Shown: positions 25,191-34,983, numbered from the stretch's first letter. The stretch: DNA of 64,000 nt from an uncultured Polaribacter sp. (GCF_947500975.1 NZ_CANMUE010000006.1:124001-188000), one strand, 5' to 3'. Program-made: numbers and translations. Notes: a model not told the origin generated them from the letters alone.

Positions 25191-27425
25191 TTAAAATAAT
25201 GTATAACGAAGTCCAACAAAAGCTCTAATTCCTTGGTTAGATGCGTATACATAACTTGGGTCAAAGGCTAATTCAGGGTTTTGTTCCGTATCAACACCAA
25301 TATCAAAAGGATTGTTTGCACTATTAATGCTATTTGCAGCAGGTGTAAAATTTAAGAGGTTTTTTACGCCTCCATAAATTTCCCAACTATTTGCAAATTT
25401 TTTAGTGGCTTGTATATTTTGAATGCTGTACCAAGGAGAATACTCTGTTCTTGTATCATTTACTCCTAATAAGGGTAAACGCATAGGGCCATATAAATTA
25501 CCTGTATAATCTACTGTAAAATTAGAATTTAATTTATAAGAAATAGACCAAACTCCGCTAAAACTTTCTGTTAATAATTGTCTTTTTTTTATACCATTTT
25601 CAGTAACAGAAACATCCATTAATGTGGCTCCCGCGTTTATAGATAAACCATTTGTAAATAAAAAATCTGTATTTACAGAAATTCCTTTAGAAACAGAATA
25701 TCCATCTAAATTAGCATAAATAATTTTGTTTGAATCTGTTTCGTAATCTGGTAAAATTCTATTATCAAAATAGGTGTAAAAAACACTTGCATCTAAAGTA
25801 ATAAATGAATTTTCTGTATTTATTTTTTTTACATAATTAATATTTGCATTCCAAGAAGTTTCTGGGGCTAATTCACCTTCAAATTCTACTTCTCTTGCTC
25901 CAGTTAAAGCTGCATGATCTTCAGTAAAAATATTTGCCACTCTAAAACCGTTTCCTACACTTGCTCTAAAAATATCTGAATTATCTTTAGAATTCCATTT
26001 GTAATTTATTCTTGGAGAAAAAATACTACCATGTAGACTATTATAATCCCATCTTGCGCCTAATAATATTTTTTTTCTCTTATTTAAGGTAATTTCATCT
26101 TGTAAAAAAAATCCCGGTAAATGAGTAATTGAAGCTTTGTTTGTAATACCATCGTCTTCAAAAGTGGCAAAAGTATTATCATCATAAAAAGTATATCTAT
26201 ATGCAACACCTAATAATAAATCATGCTTTTCTTTAATTTGTTTATTGTAAACAAATTGCCCAAAAGCTATTAATTGTTTAGCATCGTAAGCATCTGTTCC
26301 GTAAAAAGAATCTTGATAATGACCATTTGCACTAAATTGAAAGTTTATATTTTCTGTGGTTGGTAATTGATAGGTGCCAAAAGTTTCCCATCTGTTTGTG
26401 TAAATACTTTCTCCGTATTTTATATCTGTTCCTCTGTATTTACGTTCCCAATCCATTTCTCCTCCCCATCTGTCTTCATAAACATAGCGTCCTGCAATTG
26501 TAAAAACCTTGTTATCTTTTCTTTCAATATTTATTTTATTGAATAAAGAAATTCGGTTTTGCAATGTTAGGTCTGTAAAATTGTCATTATTGTTGTCAAT
26601 TTTATTTTGATAGTAAAAATAATTAACGCCTAAAAGACCTTGTGTTTTTTCTGATAATTTATATCGTAAACCAACATCTGTATTTATTTCTCCCCAAGAA
26701 CTTGCAAAAGTGTCTGTAGTAAGTTTGGGTGAGTTTACAGGTTTTTTGGTGATGATATTAATGATGCCTCCAACAGCTTCAGAGCCATATAATGTAGACG
26801 CAGGTCCTTTAACAACTTCAACTCTTTCAATTAAAGCTTGCGGAATTCCTGTTAAGCCATAAACTGTAGAAAGGCCACTAACAATAGGCATTCCATCAAT
26901 TAAAACAAAAGTATATGGGCCTTCTAAACCGTTTATATGAATATCTCCAGTATTACAAACATTACAATTAAGCTGAGGTCTTACTCCATTTATATTTTGC
27001 ATGGATTCGAAAACCGAAGGCGTTGGGTTTTTCTTAAAAAAAGTATTGCTGTAAACTTCTACAGGAACTGGGCTGTCAGATTTTGTTACCGGCCGCAAAG
27101 TTCCAGAAACAACAATTTCATCTAAAGAATAATCTTCTTCTAAAGAAAAATTTCTAACTAATTTATCATTATTTTTTATAGCTATTTTTACTGATTTTGT
27201 TTTATATCCAATACTACTTATTATAAGATTATAATTTCCTTTAGGAATATTTTGAATCTCGTAAAAACCCTCTTCATTAGAAGATGTACCAATTTTTGTT
27301 TTCTTTAGATAAATATTAACATAAAGAAGTGCATCTCCATTTTTAGAGGTAATTTTTCCCGTAATAGTTTGGCTAAAGCTGAAACTAGATATTAATAAAA
27401 ATAAGATTAAAATAAAGTGCTTCAT
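25191..27425 (-). CDS. TonB-dependent outer-membrane receptor (likely metal or metallophore uptake)
   Basis: The 744-residue protein has a signal peptide (1-19), a carboxypeptidase-regulatory-like domain (TITGKITSKNGDALLYVNIY, about 20-95), a plug domain (LDEIVVSGTLRPV, VLIDGMPIVSGLST, VEVVKGPASTLYGSEAVGGI, about 100-230) and a 22-strand-type barrel ending in IRAFVGLRYTLF with the terminal aromatic. It imports a ligand across the outer membrane using TonB energy. The plug contains a Cys pair (Cys 154 and 157 in NCNVCNTGD) that could bind a metal. The operon also holds a thioredoxin-like gene and faces a DtxR-type regulator and a ZIP transporter, so metal uptake is the likely role. The -7 box and a palindrome lie just upstream. 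Confidence 0.92.
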   Translation of the reverse strand: MKHFILILFLLISSFSFSQTITGKITSKNGDALLYVNIYLKKTKIGTSSNEEGFYEIQNIPKGNYNLIISSIGYKTKSVKIAIKNNDKLVRNFSLEEDYSLDEIVVSGTLRPVTKSDSPVPVEVYSNTFFKKNPTPSVFESMQNINGVRPQLNCNVCNTGDIHINGLEGPYTFVLIDGMPIVSGLSTVYGLTGIPQALIERVEVVKGPASTLYGSEAVGGIINIITKKPVNSPKLTTDTFASSWGEINTDVGLRYKLSEKTQGLLGVNYFYYQNKIDNNNDNFTDLTLQNRISLFNKINIERKDNKVFTIAGRYVYEDRWGGEMDWERKYRGTDIKYGESIYTNRWETFGTYQLPTTENINFQFSANGHYQDSFYGTDAYDAKQLIAFGQFVYNKQIKEKHDLLLGVAYRYTFYDDNTFATFEDDGITNKASITHLPGFFLQDEITLNKRKKILLGARWDYNSLHGSIFSPRINYKWNSKDNSDIFRASVGNGFRVANIFTEDHAALTGAREVEFEGELAPETSWNANINYVKKINTENSFITLDASVFYTYFDNRILPDYETDSNKIIYANLDGYSVSKGISVNTDFLFTNGLSINAGATLMDVSVTENGIKKRQLLTESFSGVWSISYKLNSNFTVDYTGNLYGPMRLPLLGVNDTRTEYSPWYSIQNIQATKKFANSWEIYGGVKNLLNFTPAANSINSANNPFDIGVDTEQNPELAFDPSYVYASNQGIRAFVGLRYTLF

Positions 27426-27439
27426 ATTTTAAATTTTAG

Positions 27440-27447
27440 CAAATATA
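27440..27447 (-). promoter_or_regulatory. Predicted -7 box of the receptor operon
   Basis: Minus-strand TATATTTG, 15 bases before the receptor ATG. The palindrome at 27456-27471 would lie in the spacer between the -33 and -7 regions. Confidence 0.6.
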
Positions 27448-27455
27448 AAAATAAA

Positions 27456-27471
27456 TTTAGATAAGACTAAA
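27456..27471. promoter_or_regulatory. Candidate DtxR-family operator
   Basis: TTTAG-ATAAGA-CTAAA has perfect five-base arms. The inner TTAGATAAGACTAA agrees with the DtxR/IdeR box core (TTAGGTTAGCCTAA) at 11 of 14 positions. It lies between the divergent receptor and dtxR-like promoters and directly upstream of the receptor's -7 box, where binding would block polymerase. The regulator encoded at 27524 is the obvious candidate to bind it. Confidence 0.5.
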
Positions 27472-27498
27472 AATTTTATTTTACAAATGAAAATTTAC

Positions 27499-27506
27499 TA
27501 TATTTG
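27499..27506 (+). promoter_or_regulatory. Predicted -7 box of the dtxR-like gene
   Basis: TATATTTG, a full match to TAnnTTTG, 17 bases before the ATG at 27524. Confidence 0.6.
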
Positions 27507-27523
27507 TGTTTTAATATATTGTA

Positions 27524-28180
27524 ATGTTTAGTCAATCTGAAGAAAACTATATAAAAGCAATTTATCATCTAGAAACAATTTCTACAAAAGGAATTAGTAC
27601 AAATGCTATTGCTAAAAAGTTAACAACAAAAGCTTCTTCTGTTACAGATATGATAAAAAAATTATCAGAAAAAGAAGTTGTTGTATATAAAAAATATCAA
27701 GGGGTAACTTTAACTGATTTTGGGAAAAAAGTAGCTGCAAACGTAGTTAGAAAACATAGGTTATGGGAAGTTTTTTTAGTTGAAAAATTAAATTTTTCTT
27801 GGGATGAAGTGCATGACGTTGCCGAGCAATTAGAACATATAAAATCGCCAAAATTAATTAATGAAATTGATGCTTTTTTAGGGTTTCCAACGCACGATCC
27901 TCATGGAGATCCAATTCCAGATAAAGAAGGTAAAATAAATATTATAGAAAAAAGTTTGTTATCAACTTTATTAAAAAATGAAAGCGGAATTTGTGTTGGT
28001 GTAAATGATTCATCATCAGAATTTTTACAATTTTTAGATAAAAAAGGCATCACTTTAGGGAAACAAATTACAGTTTTAGAAAAAGAAGATTTTGACAATT
28101 CTGTATCTATTATTATAGACAATAAAAAAATGTCAATTTCAAATAAAATAGCTAACAATTTATATATAAAAAAGTCATGA
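27524..28180 (+). CDS. DtxR/MntR-family metal-dependent repressor
   Basis: The N-terminal winged helix-turn-helix (SEENYIKAIYHLE, GISTNAIAKKLTTKASSVTDMIKKLSEK) is the classic MntR/DtxR DNA-binding domain. The dimerisation and metal-binding part follows (VRKHRLWEVFLVEKLNFSWD, EVHDVAEQLEHI, HDPHGDPIP), with the expected His, Glu and Asp ligands. A C-terminal FeoA/SH3-like domain (about 150-218) is present, giving the long DtxR-like form. It should bind an operator when Mn, Fe or Zn is in excess and shut uptake genes. Its stop overlaps the ZIP start by four bases (ATGA), so it is co-translated with the transporter. Which metal it senses cannot be told from the sequence. Confidence 0.92.
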   Translation: MFSQSEENYIKAIYHLETISTKGISTNAIAKKLTTKASSVTDMIKKLSEKEVVVYKKYQGVTLTDFGKKVAANVVRKHRLWEVFLVEKLNFSWDEVHDVAEQLEHIKSPKLINEIDAFLGFPTHDPHGDPIPDKEGKINIIEKSLLSTLLKNESGICVGVNDSSSEFLQFLDKKGITLGKQITVLEKEDFDNSVSIIIDNKKMSISNKIANNLYIKKS

Positions 28181-29013
28181 GTACATTTGATCAATTAGTT
28201 GCTTTTGGTAAAGAGCATCCAATTCAAGCAGCATTATATGCGTCTTTATTTACTTGGGGATTAACAGCTGCAGGTGCAGCATTAGTGTTCTTTTTTAAAA
28301 AAATGAACAGGGCTGTTTTAGATGGGATGTTAGGTTTTACAGGTGGAGTTATGGTTGCTGCAAGTTTTTGGAGTTTATTAGCGCCAGCAATAGAAAACAG
28401 CCCGGGCGAAGGCTTTATAAAAGTTTTACCAGCAACAATTGGTTTTGGTTTAGGAGCTTTGTCGCTTTTTGGAATGGATAAAATTTTACCACACTTACAT
28501 ATTAATTTTAAAGAAAGTGAAGCAGAAGGCGTAAAAACCGAATGGCATAAAACAACTTTATTAGTATTGGCAATTACCTTACATAATATTCCAGAAGGTT
28601 TAGCGGTTGGTGTTTTATTTGGAGCTGCTTCAACTTTAGTTGGGGTAGAGCAAACAGAAATGATTATTGCAGCAATTTCTTTAGCAATAGGAATCGGAAT
28701 TCAGAATTTTCCTGAAGGATTTGCAGTTGCAATGCCTTTAAGAAGACAAGGGGTTAGTAGATTTAAAAGTTTTTGGTTTGGTCAGCTTTCTGCAATTGTA
28801 GAGCCTTTTGCAGCTGTTTTAGGAGCTTTAGCGGTTTCTTTTTTTACACCAATTTTACCTTATGCTTTAGCTTTTGCAGCAGGAGCAATGATTTTTGTAG
28901 TTGTTGAAGAAGTGATACCTGAAACGCAGAGAGATAAATATACAGATATTGCTACACTTGGTTTTATAGGTGGTTTTATAGTAATGATGTCTTTGGATGT
29001 TGGTTTAGGTTAA
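28177..29013 (+). CDS. ZIP-family metal transporter (ZupT-like)
   Basis: Eight hydrophobic helices with the two ZIP signature helices: LHNIPEGLAVGVLFG and IQNFPEGFAVAMPLRRQG, which carry the H-N-x-PEG and N-x-PEG metal-site residues, plus VVEEVIPE near the end. ZIP proteins carry Zn, Fe or Mn into the cytoplasm across the inner membrane. The start codon overlaps the stop of the DtxR-like regulator, a strong sign of joint control by metal level. A hairpin terminator follows at 29038. Confidence 0.93.
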   Translation: MSTFDQLVAFGKEHPIQAALYASLFTWGLTAAGAALVFFFKKMNRAVLDGMLGFTGGVMVAASFWSLLAPAIENSPGEGFIKVLPATIGFGLGALSLFGMDKILPHLHINFKESEAEGVKTEWHKTTLLVLAITLHNIPEGLAVGVLFGAASTLVGVEQTEMIIAAISLAIGIGIQNFPEGFAVAMPLRRQGVSRFKSFWFGQLSAIVEPFAAVLGALAVSFFTPILPYALAFAAGAMIFVVVEEVIPETQRDKYTDIATLGFIGGFIVMMSLDVGLG

Positions 29014-29037
29014 TATCGATTTAAAATATATTTAGAA

Positions 29038-29065
29038 AGCCAAACAAATTCTGTTTGGCTTTTTG
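29038..29065 (+). terminator. Rho-independent terminator after the ZIP gene
   Basis: AGCCAAACA (29038-29046) and TGTTTGGCT (29052-29060) form a perfect nine-pair stem with loop AATTC, followed by a T-run. Confidence 0.85.
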
Positions 29066-29088
29066 TATTTTGCATAAAAAATACGCTT

Positions 29089-32000
29089 GTGCAACAACCA
29101 TCAACTTTTCAAGTATATAATGCTTCTGCCGGAAGTGGAAAAACTTTTACGCTAGTAAAAGAATATCTAAAAGTTTTACTGAATTCAGAAGATATTTTTA
29201 CCTTTCAAAAAGTACTAGCAATCACTTTTACAAATAAAGCTGCTGGTGAAATGAAAGAGAGAGTGCTTTCTAACTTAGAAGATTTTTCTGACGGAAAAGA
29301 AAATGATTTGTTAAAAATTATTTTAGAAGAAACCTCACTAGATAATGGAATAGTTAAGGATAGAAGTATTAAAATTTTAGATGCAATTCTGCAAAATTAC
29401 TCAGCGTTTTCAATAACAACTATCGATAGTTTTACACATAAAATTATAAAAAGCTTTGCTTATGATTTAGGTTTATCCTTAAATTTTGATGTAGAAATGG
29501 ATGCGGTTTCTTTGTTAAACGAAGCTGTTGATGTGTTAATTTCTAAAATAGGAACAGATAAGGATTTGACTAATTTGTTAATCAGTTTTTCTTTAGATAA
29601 AGCAGATGATGATAAATCTTGGGACATTACTAGAGAATTAAATGAATTTTCTAGAATCCTTTTAAATGAGGATGATATGAAACATTTTAGAAAATTATCT
29701 GATAAAAAGTTAGCAGATTTTACCGCGTTAAAAACAAAACTTACAGCACATCAAAAAGAAATAAAAAAACAATTGATGGAGATTGGTAATCAAGGGTTGC
29801 AAATTATTGATGAAGCTAGTTTAGAGCATAAAGATTTTTACTATTCATTATTACCAAAACATTTTTTATCGCTTTCTAAAAACCCAGAGAAAACAGGTTT
29901 TTTTGAAAGCAATAAGTTGAGAGAAAGAATTGAAGAGAATCTTTTTTACACTAAGAATAAATCTGATGATATTAAAAGTGCAATAGAATCTATTTTGCCA
30001 ATTTTATTGGATTTGTACATGGCTTCAGAAAAGTTGCATCAGCAATTTTTGATGAATAGATTGGCGTTGAAAAGTATTATTCCTTTAGCGGTTTTAAATC
30101 ATATAAATATTGAGCTAGAGAATATTAAAGAAGAAAATAATTTACGGTTAAATGCAGAATTTAATCAACTAATTTCGGATAATATAAAAGACCAACCTGC
30201 GCCTTTTATTTATGAAAGAATAGGGCAGCGTTTTATGCATTATTTTATTGATGAAATGCAAGACACTTCTGAGTTGCAATGGCAAAATTTAATTCCTTTA
30301 ATTGATAATGCCTTGGCGCAAGAAAATAGTAATTTGCTTTTGGTTGGCGATGGAAAACAAGCGATTTATAGATGGAGGGGTGGAAAAGCAGAGCAGTTTA
30401 TAAACTTAGGTTCTGATGAAGAAAGTTCGTCAAATCCGTTTTTTATAGATAAAGAAATAAAAGAATTAGAAACTAATTTTAGAAGTTTTTCTGAAGTGAT
30501 TGATTTTAACAATCAGTTTTTTCAGCACACATCAAAATTCATTCAAAATGAAAGCTATAAAAAGTTATTTGTTGATGGGAATCAACAAAAGGAAAATGCT
30601 AAAAAAGGAGGCTGTGTTTCATTATCATTTTTAGATAAAGAAGTTGAAAAAGAAGATGAAATTTTAAAATATCCGAAGAAAATATTAGAAAAAATTAATG
30701 AATTAAAAACTTCTTTTTCCTTAGATGAAATTTGTGTTTTAGTTCGTAAAAAGAAAGACGGAATTGCGGTTGCAAATTTCTTGTCAGAAAATGGAATTGA
30801 CATTATTTCTTCCGAAACTTTATTACTTCAAAATAGTCCAAAAGTTAATTTTATTATTGATTTTTTACAGATAATTCAGCATCCTAATGACAAAGAAACT
30901 CTATTAAGCGTCTTATACTTTTTGCACAGTCATTTAAACATTGAAACAGAAAAGCATGGGTTTATTTCTGGGTTGATTTATCATCAAAATGAAGAAATTT
31001 TTGAATTATTAAAAAACGATGGAATTACTTTTGATGTTGCTACTTTTTATCAAAAACCATTTTATGAAAAAGTAGAAGAAATTATTAGAAGCTTCCAATT
31101 AATTGAAGTTTCTGATGCGTATGTTCAGTTTTTCTTAGATGTTGTTTTAGAGCAACAAAGAAAAGGAACAAGTATTCAAGAATTTTTGGATTTTTGGGAA
31201 GACAAAAAAGAAGTTTTAAGTATTGTGGCACCAAAAAGCGGCAATGCTGTTCAAGTGATGACTATTCATAAATCGAAAGGATTAGAATTTCCGGTGGTTA
31301 TTTTCCCTTATGATTTAGATGTTTACAGGCAAATAAACCCTAAAGTTTGGTTAGATAAGTTGCCAGAAAATTTTAATGATTTTAAAGAATTATTAATTGC
31401 TTATAATAAAGATGTAAAATATGTAAATGATAGGGGTTTTACTCTTTATAATCAGCAAAGAGAAGAGTTAGAATTGGATAATTTTAACTTGTTATACGTT
31501 GCATTAACAAGAGCTGTAGAGCAGTTGCATATAATTACTGAGAAGAAAATCTCATCTAAAGGAGAAGAAAATACTAATTTTTATTCGGGAGTTTTTATCA
31601 ATTATTTAAAGAATAAAAATCTTTGGAATGATGAACAATTAGAATATTCTTTTGGTGATTTTAATAGAGTTAGTTTACGAGAAGAGGCTGAATCTCTAAC
31701 AGAAATTCAACAAAAATTCATTTCAACAAAATGGCAAGAGCATAATATTACTATGTTGGCAAGTTCTTCAAAATTATGGGAAACAACGCAAGGAAAAGCA
31801 ATTGATTTTGGAAATCTGATTCATGAAATGATGGCAAAAGTTATCACTTTTAATGATGTTGATAAAGTTGTACAAGAATATTTGGAGCAGGGAATTATAA
31901 ATGTGAATGATTCTAAATTGATATATAATAATGTGAGTCAGATTGTAAATCATAAAGAATTAAAAAAATATTTTACAGAAAATGTTATAATATATAATGA

Positions 32001-32223
32001 AAGAGAAATTGTAGATGTAGATAATCAAGTTATAATTCCAGACAGATTGGTTTTTAATGAAAATAATGATGTAACAATTATTGATTATAAGACAGGAAAA
32101 TCATCAAGTGACCATCATCAACAATTATTAAATTACGAAAGAGTATTAAAATCCATGAACTTTAATGTCAATAAAAAGCTGCTAATTTATTTAAACAATC
32201 AAATTGATATTATTGAGGTATAA
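29089..32223 (+). CDS. UvrD/Rep-type helicase-nuclease (AddA/RecB-like)
   Basis: The 1044-residue protein starts with a GTG at 29089 and soon shows the ATP site YNASAGSGKTFTLVKEYL (motif I), then ITFTNKAAGEMKERV (Ia), FIDEMQDTSELQW (II), LLLVGDGKQAIYRWRGG (III), NFRS (IV), MTIHKSKGLEFPVVI (V) and LLYVALTRAVEQLHI (VI). The C-terminus carries a PD-(D/E)XK nuclease core, PDRLVF then TIIDYKTGK. This is the layout of AddA or RecB, which resects double-strand breaks. The partner AddB gene is not adjacent; it may lie elsewhere. It stands after a terminator and before kbl. Confidence 0.92.
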   Translation: MQQPSTFQVYNASAGSGKTFTLVKEYLKVLLNSEDIFTFQKVLAITFTNKAAGEMKERVLSNLEDFSDGKENDLLKIILEETSLDNGIVKDRSIKILDAILQNYSAFSITTIDSFTHKIIKSFAYDLGLSLNFDVEMDAVSLLNEAVDVLISKIGTDKDLTNLLISFSLDKADDDKSWDITRELNEFSRILLNEDDMKHFRKLSDKKLADFTALKTKLTAHQKEIKKQLMEIGNQGLQIIDEASLEHKDFYYSLLPKHFLSLSKNPEKTGFFESNKLRERIEENLFYTKNKSDDIKSAIESILPILLDLYMASEKLHQQFLMNRLALKSIIPLAVLNHINIELENIKEENNLRLNAEFNQLISDNIKDQPAPFIYERIGQRFMHYFIDEMQDTSELQWQNLIPLIDNALAQENSNLLLVGDGKQAIYRWRGGKAEQFINLGSDEESSSNPFFIDKEIKELETNFRSFSEVIDFNNQFFQHTSKFIQNESYKKLFVDGNQQKENAKKGGCVSLSFLDKEVEKEDEILKYPKKILEKINELKTSFSLDEICVLVRKKKDGIAVANFLSENGIDIISSETLLLQNSPKVNFIIDFLQIIQHPNDKETLLSVLYFLHSHLNIETEKHGFISGLIYHQNEEIFELLKNDGITFDVATFYQKPFYEKVEEIIRSFQLIEVSDAYVQFFLDVVLEQQRKGTSIQEFLDFWEDKKEVLSIVAPKSGNAVQVMTIHKSKGLEFPVVIFPYDLDVYRQINPKVWLDKLPENFNDFKELLIAYNKDVKYVNDRGFTLYNQQREELELDNFNLLYVALTRAVEQLHIITEKKISSKGEENTNFYSGVFINYLKNKNLWNDEQLEYSFGDFNRVSLREEAESLTEIQQKFISTKWQEHNITMLASSSKLWETTQGKAIDFGNLIHEMMAKVITFNDVDKVVQEYLEQGIINVNDSKLIYNNVSQIVNHKELKKYFTENVIIYNEREIVDVDNQVIIPDRLVFNENNDVTIIDYKTGKSSSDHHQQLLNYERVLKSMNFNVNKKLLIYLNNQIDIIEV

Positions 32224-32242
32224 TCAGTAAAATTAAACTTTG

Positions 32243-32250
32243 TAACTTTG
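32243..32250 (+). promoter_or_regulatory. Predicted -7 box of the kbl promoter
   Basis: TAACTTTG, a match to TAnnTTTG, 22 bases before the kbl ATG. Confidence 0.55.
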
Positions 32251-32271
32251 TATTTAATAAAATCATAAATT

Positions 32272-33465
32272 ATGTACGGAAAAATTAAGGATACTTTAAA
32301 CAAAGAACTTAAAGAGATAAAAGAAGCTGGTTTATATAAATCAGAAAGAATTATAACTTCTTCACAAGATGCAGTAATAAAAATTTCTACAGGTGAAGAA
32401 GTAATAAATTTTTGCGCAAATAATTATTTAGGATTATCAAATCATCTAGAGGTAATTCAAGCTGCAAAAGATACAATGGATACTCATGGTTTTGGAATGT
32501 CTTCAGTGCGTTTTATATGTGGCACGCAAGATATTCATAAAAAGCTAGAAAAAAAGATTGCAGATTTTTATACTACAGAAGACACTATATTATATGCTGC
32601 AGCTTTCGATGCAAATGGAGGGGTATTTGAGCCTTTATTAACAAAAGAAGATGCAATTATTTCTGATAGTTTAAATCATGCATCCATTATAGATGGAGTT
32701 CGTTTGTGTAAGGCGGCAAGATATAGATATAATAATAACGACATGGTTTCTTTAGAAGAACAACTAATTGAAGCTAATAAACAGAATCATCGTTTTAAAA
32801 TTATTGTAACTGATGGTGTTTTTTCTATGGATGGAATTGTTGCTAAGTTAGATGAGATTTGTGATTTAGCAGATAAGTATGATGCCCTTGTTATGGTTGA
32901 TGAATGCCATGCAACTGGTTTTATTGGTAAAACTGGTAGAGGAACTGTTGAGTTAAAGAATGTTATGGATAGAGTTGATATTGTTACAGGAACTTTAGGG
33001 AAAGCATTAGGAGGTGCTATGGGTGGTTATACAACTGGTAAAAAAGAAATAATTGAAATTTTACGTCAACGTTCAAGACCTTATTTATTTTCTAATTCAT
33101 TAGCGCCAGCAATTGTTGGTGCGTCTTTAAAAGTTTTTGATTTAATATCAGATGATACTTCACTTCGTGATAAACTAGAATGGAATACAAACTACTTTAG
33201 AACTGAAATGGAAAAAGCAGGTTTTGATTTAGTTGGTGCTGATGCAGCAATAGTTCCTGTCATGTTATATGATGCAAAGCTTTCTCAAACAATGGCAAAC
33301 AGGTTATTAGAAGAAGGTATTTATGTAATTGGTTTCTTTTTTCCTGTTGTACCAAAGGAGAAAGCCAGAATAAGGGTTCAGCTTTCAGCTGCGCATTCAA
33401 AAGAACATTTAAACAAAGCTGTTGCCGCATTTATTAAGGTTGGTAAATCTTTAGATGTTATTTAA
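32272..33465 (+). CDS. kbl: Glycine C-acetyltransferase (2-amino-3-ketobutyrate CoA ligase)
   Basis: A fold-type I PLP enzyme of 397 residues that splits 2-amino-3-ketobutyrate with CoA into glycine and acetyl-CoA, the second step of threonine breakdown. It has the alpha-oxoamine-synthase marks: [58 protein letters not shown] and the PLP-lysine segment [15 protein letters not shown] (about 240-254). The family also includes KBL-like 8-amino-7-oxononanoate synthases, but the N-terminus and [10 protein letters not shown] favour Kbl. Threonine dehydrogenase is not in the window. It is monocistronic with its own promoter. Confidence 0.93.
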   Translation: MYGKIKDTLNKELKEIKEAGLYKSERIITSSQDAVIKISTGEEVINFCANNYLGLSNHLEVIQAAKDTMDTHGFGMSSVRFICGTQDIHKKLEKKIADFYTTEDTILYAAAFDANGGVFEPLLTKEDAIISDSLNHASIIDGVRLCKAARYRYNNNDMVSLEEQLIEANKQNHRFKIIVTDGVFSMDGIVAKLDEICDLADKYDALVMVDECHATGFIGKTGRGTVELKNVMDRVDIVTGTLGKALGGAMGGYTTGKKEIIEILRQRSRPYLFSNSLAPAIVGASLKVFDLISDDTSLRDKLEWNTNYFRTEMEKAGFDLVGADAAIVPVMLYDAKLSQTMANRLLEEGIYVIGFFFPVVPKEKARIRVQLSAAHSKEHLNKAVAAFIKVGKSLDVI

Positions 33466-33503
33466 AATAATTTAAAATTTGAGTAAGTTTTTGTTAATTT
33501 GTT

Positions 33504-33533
33504 TTGTAGATACGTTTTAAGAGATTACTTTTG
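33504..33533 (+). promoter_or_regulatory. Predicted promoter of the ompA-like gene
   Basis: TTG at 33504-33506, a 19-base spacer and TACTTTTG at 33526-33533 fit the Flavobacterium consensus TTG-N17-23-TAnnTTTG. The ATG at 33573 follows about 37 bases after the likely start point. Confidence 0.65.
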
Positions 33534-33572
33534 CGTATTATAATAAAGAACTTTTAATTTAAAAATTTGATA

Positions 33573-34928
33573 ATGAAACGATTAAAATTAGCTGTGATAG
33601 CTTTGTTTACGTTAGTAGCAGTTAGCAACGTAAGCGCACAAGACGAAAACAATCCTTGGGCAATAAGTTTTGGGGTAAATAGTGTAGATTTCTATAATGG
33701 AAGTGATTTTGGTGATCAAGTAAAAGATTTACTTGGTAATTCTGATTGGAACATGATTCCTGCAATTTCAAGAATTTCTGCAGAGAAGTATTTAGAAAAA
33801 GGTTTTTCTTTACAGTTAGCTGGATCTTTAAATAAAATTGAAACTTTTATTGCAAAAGATGATTCAGATTTCTTATACTGGTCTGTTGATGCAATCGTAA
33901 AATATGATTTAAACAAATTAATTGGAGATACAGCTTGGTTTGATCCTTTTGTGTTTTTAGGTGGTAGTTATGTTTCTTCTGATGAACAAGGAGAAGGTAT
34001 GGCTCATGCTGGTGTTGGTTTCAATGTTTGGTTTAATGATAATTTAGGTGTTAACTTCCAACATGGAACTAAAAAAGGTTTTTCTGATAAAGTAAGAGCT
34101 CATTATCAAAATTCTTTAGGTTTAGTAATTAAATTTGGAGGAAAAGATACTGATGGAGATGGAGTATATGATAAAGATGACGCTTGTCCAGAAGTTGCTG
34201 GGTTAAAAGAATTTAATGGTTGTCCAGATGCTGATAATGACGGTGTTAAAGATTCTGATGATGCTTGTCCTAATGTTGCAGGTTTAGCTGCAATGAATGG
34301 TTGTCCTGATGCTGATGGTGATGGAGTTGCTGATAAAGATGATATGTGTCCTAATTCTAAAGGAACTAAAGCTAATAAAGGTTGTCCAGATTCTGACGGA
34401 GATGGAGTTGTTGATAAAGACGACAAATGTGCTACTACAGCAGGACCAGCAGCAAATAGCGGATGTCCTTGGCCAGATACTGATGGTGATGGTGTATTAG
34501 ACAAAGATGATAACTGTAAGAGTGAAGCAGGACCAGCTTCAAATAAAGGTTGTCCTGTAGCAGTAATTGATAAAAAAGCTTTAGAAGTTCTTAACTTTAC
34601 AGCTAAATCAATTTTATTTAATTCAGGTAGATCTTCTTTCAAATCTGGAGTTACTAGACAATTAGATGCTATTGTTGAAATCATGAACAAAAACGATAAA
34701 GCAACTTTTGCTATCGGTGGTCATACAGATAATACAGGTAGAGCTTCTTCTAACTTAAAATTATCTGAGAAAAGAGCTAATTCAGTAATGAACTACTTTA
34801 TTTCTAAAGGTATTTCTGCATCAAGATTATCGGCTAAAGGTTTTGGTCAAGATTATCCAATTGCAGACAATAAAACTAGAGCAGGTCAAGCTGAAAACAG
34901 AAGAGTTGAAATTAAATTAACTAACTAA
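33573..34928 (+). CDS. OmpA-family outer-membrane protein with thrombospondin type 3 repeats
   Basis: The order is signal peptide ([20 protein letters not shown]), an eight-strand barrel (about 25-185), then five or so calcium-binding TSP3 repeats of the form [19 protein letters not shown] (about 190-330), and an OmpA-like peptidoglycan-binding domain ([42 protein letters not shown]). It links the outer membrane to peptidoglycan, with the acidic repeats as a rigid Ca-dependent spacer. I chose ATG 33573 over a TTG two codons upstream. A strong promoter and terminator bracket it, consistent with a highly expressed single gene. The repeated GATGGAGATGG-like DNA comes from the protein repeat, not from a mobile element. 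Confidence 0.95.
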   Translation: MKRLKLAVIALFTLVAVSNVSAQDENNPWAISFGVNSVDFYNGSDFGDQVKDLLGNSDWNMIPAISRISAEKYLEKGFSLQLAGSLNKIETFIAKDDSDFLYWSVDAIVKYDLNKLIGDTAWFDPFVFLGGSYVSSDEQGEGMAHAGVGFNVWFNDNLGVNFQHGTKKGFSDKVRAHYQNSLGLVIKFGGKDTDGDGVYDKDDACPEVAGLKEFNGCPDADNDGVKDSDDACPNVAGLAAMNGCPDADGDGVADKDDMCPNSKGTKANKGCPDSDGDGVVDKDDKCATTAGPAANSGCPWPDTDGDGVLDKDDNCKSEAGPASNKGCPVAVIDKKALEVLNFTAKSILFNSGRSSFKSGVTRQLDAIVEIMNKNDKATFAIGGHTDNTGRASSNLKLSEKRANSVMNYFISKGISASRLSAKGFGQDYPIADNKTRAGQAENRRVEIKLTN

Positions 34929-34950
34929 TTATTAGTTAAATTATATATAA

Positions 34951-34983
34951 AAAGCCTCATCAATTTGATGAGGCTTTTTTATT
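34951..34983 (+). terminator. Rho-independent terminator after the ompA-like gene
   Basis: AAAGCCTCATCAA and TTGATGAGGCTTT form a 13-pair hairpin (34951-34977) ending in a T-run. Confidence 0.9.

Noticed and set aside
34140..34560. Regular DNA repeats resembling an array
   Set aside because: They encode the thrombospondin type 3 protein repeats in frame and vary in sequence; there are no fixed-length repeats and spacers as in a CRISPR array.
34106..34690. Long minus-strand open frame of 194 codons within the OmpA-family gene
   Set aside because: It is antisense to the calcium-binding repeats; the repeated acidic codons keep that frame open and the translation is low-complexity with no domain.
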